NCBI GenBank assembly: GCA_002737595.1 | Contig: NSHZ01000007.1 | Span: 1 to 30,298 of the forward strand | Direction of reading: 5' to 3' | Source of the DNA: Actinomycetota bacterium | Lineage (GTDB): Bacteria > Actinomycetota > Actinomycetes > Nanopelagicales > Nanopelagicaceae | Length of the DNA: 30,298 bases | Shown: positions 26,201 through 30,298 of the stretch, in pieces | Layout of the letters: the number at the start of each line of letters is the position of its first letter | Numbering within the stretch: the first letter of the stretch is position 1 | Translations under genes and position numbers: made by a program | The notes under the pieces: generated by a model | Told to the model about the DNA's origin: nothing | Databases searched by the model: none | What the model saw: only the letters and a program-made list of their open reading frames with translations

Positions 26201-26765
26201 TGAGGTTTAACTGCATGGCTTCGAGTTTGCGAAGAGCTTTCTCTTTGCGCTTGCGGTGCTTGAGAACACCGGCCGCCTCTTCAATAAATCCACGGCGATC
26301 TTCTGGAGTTGCTGAAAGTATTGAGTCGAGTTGTCCCTGACCGACGACAACATGCATCTCGCGACCGATGCCGGAATCGCTCAATAATTCTTGAATATCG
26401 AGCAAACGTGAACTCTCGCCATTGATTGCATATTCACTAGCACCGTTACGGAAAAGTGTGCGAGTAATTGTTACTTCAGAAAACTCGATAGGTAGGGCGC
26501 CGTCGCTGTTATCGATTGTCAGCGAAACTTCAGCGCGACCAAGTGGTGCCCGACCAGAGGTGCCGGCGAAGATAACGTCTTCCATCTTTCCGCCGCGCAA
26601 ACTTTTGGCACCTTGTTCGCCCATGACCCAAGTAAGCGCATCGACCACATTTGATTTGCCTGAACCGTTGGGCCCCACGACTGCGGTAATTCCTGGTTCA
26701 AAGCGAAGCGAGGTGGACGAAGCGAAGGATTTGAACCCCTTGAGGGTCAAACTCTTCAGATACAC
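23202..26765 (-). CDS. smc: Chromosome segregation protein SMC
   Basis: SMC is the ATPase of the bacterial condensin-like complex with ScpA and ScpB. The 1187-residue protein is full length: Walker A GPNGSGKS (31-38), a long coiled coil, a hinge at about 500-660 (VLLGAQLRGVLGSIANLVVV through TRTGDVIGPVIARGG), a second coiled coil, then the ABC signature LSGGERSLTA (about 1090-1099) and Walker B VLDEVEAALDD with D1118/E1119. The start is GTG at 26765, 55 bases after mutM, and the protein begins MYLKSLTLKGFKSF as in other SMC proteins. Order mutM-smc-ftsY is typical of actinobacteria. Confidence 0.98.
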   Translation of the reverse strand: MYLKSLTLKGFKSFASSTSLRFEPGITAVVGPNGSGKSNVVDALTWVMGEQGAKSLRGGKMEDVIFAGTSGRAPLGRAEVSLTIDNSDGALPIEFSEVTITRTLFRNGASEYAINGESSRLLDIQELLSDSGIGREMHVVVGQGQLDSILSATPEDRRGFIEEAAGVLKHRKRKEKALRKLEAMQLNLTRIQDLVAELRRQLKPLGKQAEVARKAATIQADLRDARLRLFADDLIQMRSTLQAEVADETALRQRRADVEGALAQTHERETALDTAAAADAPLLARVQETYYKLTSLKERFRGTADLAAERSRFLSEEADEARAAGRDPEAMEAEAANLRAEEAELLSTTQAHRNDLAQAETSRLTSEDELRREETTVSAAVRAAADRREGLARLRGEVGALKTRSAASEEEVARLTATKDEALARARNSQQEFSVLESHVAGNDQGEVSLDAEYDSAQSRLVEAQAKVENLKEEEHRADRDRSTHEARLEALSMSATQKDGSAVLLGAQLRGVLGSIANLVVVEPGWQAAVSAALGNAADSIAVSDSDAASNAISHLKDADAGNASFIVGGGRASSPRSSWPSLPQGAVYAVDVIRSSADISATLEALLERTVLVESLDLISAVRRTDDRLIAVTRTGDVIGPVIARGGSSKRASLIEVKAAIDDTTTLLEEAIHRADRIRFELASANESLVRAQEVSDAAMARLHESDARMAALAEQMSLAGQAVRSANAEATRIEQAISEALSARERDLVGLAELAERLSHAESEPTDHEPDVAVLETFRSAVALARQREMDARLALRTGEERAHSAGQRAEQLERNAAAEREARATAVKRREARAIGAVTARAVTVLAQEALSALEISIAQAANERGQAEASRTEREGELLAVRLRARELASELEQLTTSVHRDEVARAEYRLRIEALEGKVLEDLGVDAETLLNEYGPDKEVQTFIENEAGDFLPGPVVAYVREEQEKRLRATEKSLVLLGRVNPLALEEFSALEERAQFLGEQLEDLKNTRRDLLEIIREVDERVEIVFREAFIDTAREFEGVFARLFPGGEGRLVLTNPDDMLTTGIEIEARPPGKKIKRLSLLSGGERSLTAVALLIAIFKARPSPFYVLDEVEAALDDTNLGRLIGILDELRSSSQLIIITHQKRTMEIADALYGVTMRGDGVTEVISQRLREVESESV

Positions 26766-26820
26766 AGTGGCCCCCGGCGGTCATGCGGCAGGTACAGCCC
26801 TGCCTTGGCTCCTCAGAACC

Positions 26821-27669
26821 CTATCGTGAGCGCGGGGCGCGCTGACACCGGGGGCAGAAGTGGCTCCCGCGGTTCATAAATTCCTCCCGCTTGATCACCG
26901 CTGCGCACCGAGGACAGGGTTCTCCTTGGCGCTGATAGACCGATAGAGCCCGGTCAAAGTAGCCGCTCTCCCCGTTCACATTTACATAGAGAGCGTCAAA
27001 AGACGTGCCACCTGCGGCGAGTGCCTGAGCCATCACCGCCTGGGCTTGCTCTAGCACCAGGCGCGCCTCGGCCCGGGTGAGTGAGCTCGCCAGCCGCCTG
27101 GGGTGGATCTCGGCGCGGAAGAGCGCCTCATCGGCGTAGATATTGCCCACCCCGCTCACCACTCGCTGATCGAGCAGAATTCGTTTTACTTCAGATCGCT
27201 TCGATCGAAGTTGCCCCGTCGCTAGCTCCATATCAAAGGCAGGGTCAAAGGGGTCTAGTCCTATATGCGAGATAGATACGGGGACGCGTTCACTTTCAAC
27301 GCCCGCCCACTCATCGATATGGAATCCACCGAAAGTGCGTTGATCTAAAAAGAGCAGCTGCCCCTCATCGAGAGTGAAGTTGACTCGCATGTGCCGATGT
27401 TGCAACTCCTCCTTTTCGACTCGAAATTGCCCACTCATTCCCAGATGCGCGATCAGTGGAAAATCGGTGAGAGAAAACCAGAGGTACTTACCTCGTCGAT
27501 GCACACCTTCAATAATTTGGCCCTTTAAGTGATCTTCGAAATCTCGCGGTCCCGGTAGATGACGCCTCACCGCACGCGGGTGACGCACTTCAACATCAAT
27601 AATTGTTCTACCGAGAGTCCAGTCGACAAGACCTTGGCGAACCGTCTCTACCTCTGGTAACTCCGGCAT
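26821..27669 (-). CDS. mutM: Formamidopyrimidine-DNA glycosylase
   Basis: MutM (Fpg) removes 8-oxoguanine and nicks the abasic site. The 282-residue protein has the N-terminal catalytic PELPEVETV (Pro2 and Glu3), Lys61 in HRRGKYLWF, and an H2TH region with DQRVVSGVGNIYADE. A C-terminal zinc finger has C252, C255, C272 and C275, with Arg267 in the finger loop. It starts with ATG 27669, nine bases after rnc. It may be coupled to rnc, since no clear ribosome-binding site is seen. Confidence 0.97.
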   Translation of the reverse strand: MPELPEVETVRQGLVDWTLGRTIIDVEVRHPRAVRRHLPGPRDFEDHLKGQIIEGVHRRGKYLWFSLTDFPLIAHLGMSGQFRVEKEELQHRHMRVNFTLDEGQLLFLDQRTFGGFHIDEWAGVESERVPVSISHIGLDPFDPAFDMELATGQLRSKRSEVKRILLDQRVVSGVGNIYADEALFRAEIHPRRLASSLTRAEARLVLEQAQAVMAQALAAGGTSFDALYVNVNGESGYFDRALSVYQRQGEPCPRCAAVIKREEFMNRGSHFCPRCQRAPRSR

Positions 27670-27678
27670 GGAGGGAAG

Positions 27679-28368
27679 TTACTTCTGCTCCTCGAGCGCC
27701 GCGAATGCTGCAGCGGCCGCACGTTGTTCGGCTTCCTTCTTGCTCTTTCCTGCTCCCGTACCCAACGCGCTTTTACCCACGGTGCAGGTTGCCACAAAGT
27801 CTTTGAGATGATCCGGCCCTGATTCTTCAACTGAATATTCCGGCAAGCCGCGCCCCAACTGGGCCGCCAACTCTTGCAGTGAAGTCTTCCAATCAAGACC
27901 GGCACCAAGATTCTCCGCAGCTTCGATCGTGGGAGCCATGATTCGGCGAACAAAGTTAACGGTCTTATCGAATCCTTGATCTACGTAAATAGCACCAATG
28001 AGAGCTTCGAATGAATCTGCGAGCATGGAATTCTTTTCACGACCACCAGTGACTTCTTCACCTTTACCGATCATCAACGCTTCACCGAGTTCAAGAAAGC
28101 GACCGACCTCTGCAAGGGCCCGCATATTTACGGTAGCCGCGCGCAATTTAGCCAAGCGGCCTTCCGGAAAATCTGGGAAACGGTTAAAGAGCTCTTCGGT
28201 GACGATGATGCCAAGAACGCTGTCACCGAGAAATTCCAAGCGCTCGTTCGTAGGTATGCCACCGTTTTCGTACGCGAAAGAACGATGCGTGAGAGCTAAT
28301 TCAAGAATTGCTGGAGAGAGTGGTAAACCGATGTGTGCGAGGAGTTTCTCGCGGGGCGAGAGTGCCAA
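27679..28368 (-). CDS. rnc: Ribonuclease III
   Basis: RNase III cuts double-stranded RNA, including rRNA precursors. The catalytic domain has [12 protein letters not shown] and [13 protein letters not shown] (41-53), with the second acidic cluster in [16 protein letters not shown]. The C-terminal double-stranded RNA-binding domain (about 155-226) ends in [18 protein letters not shown]. No ATG is available near the N terminus. I chose the TTG at 28368, five bases after rpmF, giving 229 residues; another TTG at 28413 would overlap rpmF. The start is the uncertain part. Confidence 0.93.
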   Translation of the reverse strand: MALSPREKLLAHIGLPLSPAILELALTHRSFAYENGGIPTNERLEFLGDSVLGIIVTEELFNRFPDFPEGRLAKLRAATVNMRALAEVGRFLELGEALMIGKGEEVTGGREKNSMLADSFEALIGAIYVDQGFDKTVNFVRRIMAPTIEAAENLGAGLDWKTSLQELAAQLGRGLPEYSVEESGPDHLKDFVATCTVGKSALGTGAGKSKKEAEQRAAAAAFAALEEQK

Positions 28369-28373
28369 GCGAC

Positions 28374-28547
28374 TTAGACGTCGAGTACTTGGCGACCGTT
28401 GTAGGTACCGCAAGTGCCACAGGCAACGTGCGGACGCTTCTTTTCACGGCAACGTTCGCAGAGCACAAGGGTAGTTGCGGTGGTCTTCCACTGACTGCGG
28501 CGTGAGCGCGTATTAGAGCGCGACATCTTTCGCTTGGGAACCGGCAC
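28374..28547 (-). CDS. rpmF: 50S ribosomal protein L32, zinc-binding form
   Basis: This 57-residue protein is read from GTG 28547, with GAAGGAG six bases upstream. It begins [20 protein letters not shown] as expected for L32 and keeps the zinc ribbon cysteines C30, C33, C43 and C46 (CERC and CGTC). It is the zinc-dependent type, not the cysteine-free paralogue made under zinc limitation. An overlapping open frame from an ATG at 28552 is out of frame and spurious. The gene lies between the YceD-like gene and rnc, as usual. Confidence 0.96.
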   Translation of the reverse strand: MPVPKRKMSRSNTRSRRSQWKTTATTLVLCERCREKKRPHVACGTCGTYNGRQVLDV

Positions 28548-28581
28548 GACATACTCCTTCAGGCGGACGTTCTGGGTTCTA

Positions 28582-29205
28582 CTAACCCGAGGACGAAGTA
28601 TCCCCCATCTCGGCACTTCCCCCCAAATCGAGGCGGTTCTTGAGGTCAGCCCAACGGGGATCAATCATCTCGTGAGCGTGATCTGCCGGCAATTCTCGCC
28701 AGGGAAGACCACACTCCACGCAGAGTCCGGGACACTCGGGGTCACAGAGCGGGGCAAAGGGCAACGCTAAGACCACGGCGTCGAGGAAGGAAGGTTCCAA
28801 ATCGAGCATCTCCCCATCGAGGCGATAGAGCGCCTCATCAGCCTCCATCTCCTCGTCTTCCTCACGATGCTTGGCGGCCTTCTTTGCCTTCTTACCGCCC
28901 GAAGCGCGCTCATCATCGTCGTATAAGTAGAGCTCTTGGATGTAGAGGTCGAGATCTTCAGAGACCGGGTCCAAACAACGAGCGCACTCCCCTACTGCAG
29001 TTGCTTCAACCGTTGCAGTGGCGAGCACACCTTCGATCACAGACTCCAGGCGCAGATCCATCAATAATTGCGAACCGGCGGGAATCCCGATGACTTCAAT
29101 ACCGATTGCATACGGCGTAATAATTTCAATGGTTGATTCACGCATCTCACCAGGCCTACGAATGAGCTCACGGGTATCTATAAGAAATGGAGCTGCCTTA
29201 CTCAT
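28582..29205 (-). CDS. YceD family (DUF177) protein
   Basis: This 207-residue protein is the YceD/DUF177 partner almost always encoded before rpmF. In plants and E. coli members of the family are linked to 23S rRNA accumulation. It has C74/C77 in ECARCLDPV and C154, C158, C162, C165 in [13 protein letters not shown], a likely metal-binding cluster. A charged insert with KKAKKAAK and [10 protein letters not shown] lies at about 105-124. ATG 29205 overlaps the upstream gene's stop by eight bases, so translation is probably coupled; the longer frame to 29268 would run deep into that gene. Confidence 0.93.
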   Translation of the reverse strand: MSKAAPFLIDTRELIRRPGEMRESTIEIITPYAIGIEVIGIPAGSQLLMDLRLESVIEGVLATATVEATAVGECARCLDPVSEDLDLYIQELYLYDDDERASGGKKAKKAAKHREEDEEMEADEALYRLDGEMLDLEPSFLDAVVLALPFAPLCDPECPGLCVECGLPWRELPADHAHEMIDPRWADLKNRLDLGGSAEMGDTSSSG

Positions 29206-29713
29206 CGATGACAAGACCGTCGTTCTCTTTCTCGCCCGCAAGGCGCGCTCGCCCACGAGTAATGGCATCCATCGTCTTGGTTAAGACAACTTCAAGAGTT
29301 GCTAAGCGATTGTCCACGTATGTATCGGTCTCGAGCTTAATAGCTTCGGCATCTTCGTTCGCCATTTGAATAATTTCATCGGCTCGATCCCGCGCCGCGC
29401 TGACGACCGCTGTTTCTTCCACCATGCGTGAAGCTTCTTCGCGGGCATGGATAAGGAATTGCTCAGCTGAGTAACGGCCCTCTTCAATAACAGCTTCTCG
29501 TTGGGTGAGCACCGCCTTCGCTTGATCTAAATCTTGCGGCAGTAGATCTCGCGCGGCCACTAAAAGATTGAGTAAATCGGCTCGATGCACGATGGCTGAT
29601 GCAGAGAAAGGAACGCCCTTACCTTCTTGAACAAGAGCGATGGCTTCGTCGATGGCTATCTGAACATCTACCACTTGTGGTGTCGCTTGAACTTCTCCGC
29701 CTTCGATCGACAT
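29198..29713 (-). CDS. DivIVA-like coiled-coil protein
   Basis: This 171-residue, mostly helical protein has an acidic, Ala-rich coiled coil from about residue 60 to 140 (QREAVIEEGRYSAEQFLI, HAREEASRMVEETAVV). It resembles the small conserved protein encoded beside coaD and the DUF177 gene in mycobacteria (Rv2927c), which is related to the DivIVA/Wag31 type. No membrane segment is present. A role at the cell pole or division site is plausible but unproven. ATG 29713 has GAAGG seven bases upstream and lies two bases after coaD. Confidence 0.8.
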   Translation of the reverse strand: MSIEGGEVQATPQVVDVQIAIDEAIALVQEGKGVPFSASAIVHRADLLNLLVAARDLLPQDLDQAKAVLTQREAVIEEGRYSAEQFLIHAREEASRMVEETAVVSAARDRADEIIQMANEDAEAIKLETDTYVDNRLATLEVVLTKTMDAITRGRARLAGEKENDGLVIDE

Positions 29714-29715
29714 CT

Positions 29716-30195
29716 TTAGGCCTTCACTTTCTTCAGAAGTTGAGTGAGGACCGAGGAAGGCACGTAGGCGGAAACGTCACCACCGTACGTAGCAATCTCC
29801 TTCACGAGCGATGAAGAGAGATATGAGTACTGCGGTGAAGTAGAAATGAATACCGTTTCAACTCCAGCTAGTTGATGGTTCATCTGCGACATTTGCAATT
29901 CGTATTCAAAGTCAGAGACGGCACGCAAGCCCTTAACGATCGCCGGGATCTCATTTTTCTTACAGAAATCCACCAACAATCCGTGCCACGAGTCCACGCG
30001 CACATTGGAAAACTTCTGGCAGACATCCTCGATCAGAGCAATGCGCTCTTCGACCGTAAAGAGTGACTTCTTCGAGTGGTTAATCATGACTGCGACCACT
30101 ACTTCGTCGTAGAGGGAACTTGCCCGCTCAATGATGTCGAGGTGACCGTAAGTGATCGGGTCGAACGACCCGGGGCAGACCGCGCTTCTCTTCAT
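29716..30195 (-). CDS. coaD: Phosphopantetheine adenylyltransferase
   Basis: CoaD makes dephospho-CoA from 4'-phosphopantetheine and ATP. The 159-residue protein has the nucleotidyltransferase motif PGSFDPITYGHLD (8-20, with GH at 17-18), KGLRAVSDFEYELQMSQMN in the middle, and the late motif YSYLSSSLVKEIATYGGDV. The length is standard. ATG 30195 lacks a ribosome-binding site, but TAGCGT lies 7 bases upstream. It follows the rsmD-like gene by 10 bases. Confidence 0.97.
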   Translation of the reverse strand: MKRSAVCPGSFDPITYGHLDIIERASSLYDEVVVAVMINHSKKSLFTVEERIALIEDVCQKFSNVRVDSWHGLLVDFCKKNEIPAIVKGLRAVSDFEYELQMSQMNHQLAGVETVFISTSPQYSYLSSSLVKEIATYGGDVSAYVPSSVLTQLLKKVKA

Positions 30196-30202
30196 AAGTG
30201 AG

Positions 30203-30208
30203 ACGCTA
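30203..30208 (-). promoter_or_regulatory. Candidate extended -10 box (TGCTAGCGT) for coaD
   Basis: On the minus strand TAGCGT ends 7 bases before the coaD ATG, preceded by TGC, giving the extended -10 form TGnTAnnnT. Its TAG is also the stop codon of the upstream rsmD-like gene. No ribosome-binding site precedes the ATG. This fits a leaderless coaD transcript from within the operon. Confidence 0.45.
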
Positions 30209-30298
30209 GCAATCTTTCGAGGCGTAGCGCACTATCGCCAGCCCATAGGCGCGCTCGCGTTCCACCAAATAACCCGCTGGCCAGGCAAAAGCTGTGGT
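30206..30298 (-). CDS. rsmD: RsmD-like 16S rRNA methyltransferase, partial (C-terminal 30 residues)
   Basis: An open frame enters from the window edge at 30298 and stops at TAG 30206-30208. The 30 residues contain WPAGYLVERERAYG, resembling the C-terminal end of RsmD ('W...R.YG.T.L..'), the m2G966 methyltransferase usually encoded just before coaD. The match is short and rests partly on gene order. Ten bases separate it from coaD. Confidence 0.6.
   Translation of the reverse strand, partial: TTAFAWPAGYLVERERAYGLAIVRYASKDC

Noticed and set aside
28301..28552. An 83-codon frame from ATG 28552 over rpmF
   Set aside because: It overlaps L32 in another frame; L32 itself is read from GTG 28547 with a better-spaced ribosome-binding site and clear homology.

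Overview
The window looks like an actinobacterial (Actinomycetota) chromosome segment. The basis is gene order. On the minus strand, read from high to low coordinates, it runs rsmD (partial), coaD, a DivIVA-like coiled-coil gene, the YceD/DUF177 gene, rpmF, rnc, mutM, smc, ftsY, ffh, rpsP, a KH-domain gene, rimM, trmD, rplS, lepB, rnhB, yraN, comM, dprA, xerC, then rpsB, tsf, pyrH, frr, cdsA, rlmN. This is close to the block I remember from Mycobacterium and Streptomyces. The base composition is only moderately GC-rich by eye. Spacing is tight, with many start/stop overlaps (ATGA, GTGA, TAATG) and many GTG or TTG starts, which suggests a compact genome. I cannot name the genus from sequence alone.

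Region 1 (1-2925) is accessory. A minus-strand HmuT-like heme/siderophore-binding lipoprotein gene overlaps the start of a FecCD-type permease gene that runs off the window. Divergent from them are two secreted proteins with a neocarzinostatin-like domain; the second also carries two almost identical 97-residue Ig-like repeats. A symmetric double palindrome lies midway between the two divergent start codons. A TetR-family regulator gene (2951-3538) follows, convergent with the secreted-protein genes.

Region 2 (3555-8541) is a housekeeping run on the minus strand: rpsB-tsf-pyrH-frr-cdsA-rlmN, covering translation, UMP kinase, ribosome recycling, CDP-diacylglycerol synthesis and rRNA/tRNA methylation. 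A long, foldable leader precedes rpsB.

Region 3 (8869-12355) is on the plus strand. It holds a short secreted M23 peptidase and a 985-residue three-part protein: an APH-type kinase, an M23 metallopeptidase domain and a class-III PLP aminotransferase/phospho-lyase.

Region 4 (12367-30298) is again minus strand. It covers recombination and DNA uptake (xerC, dprA, comM), secretion (lepB, ffh, ftsY), ribosome production (rplS, rpsP, rpmF, rimM, trmD, KH protein, rnc), chromosome organisation (smc), DNA repair (mutM, rnhB) and CoA synthesis (coaD).

Points that stand out are: the heme-type transporter paired with neocarzinostatin-like secreted proteins and a shared operator-like site; the kinase-M23-PLP fusion; long Ala/Pro/Val/Glu-rich C-terminal tails on three ribosomal proteins (S2, L19, S16); and a repeated TANNNT-(6-7 nt)-start-codon arrangement suggesting leaderless transcripts. 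No tRNA, rRNA, insertion sequence, CRISPR array or prophage gene was recognised.
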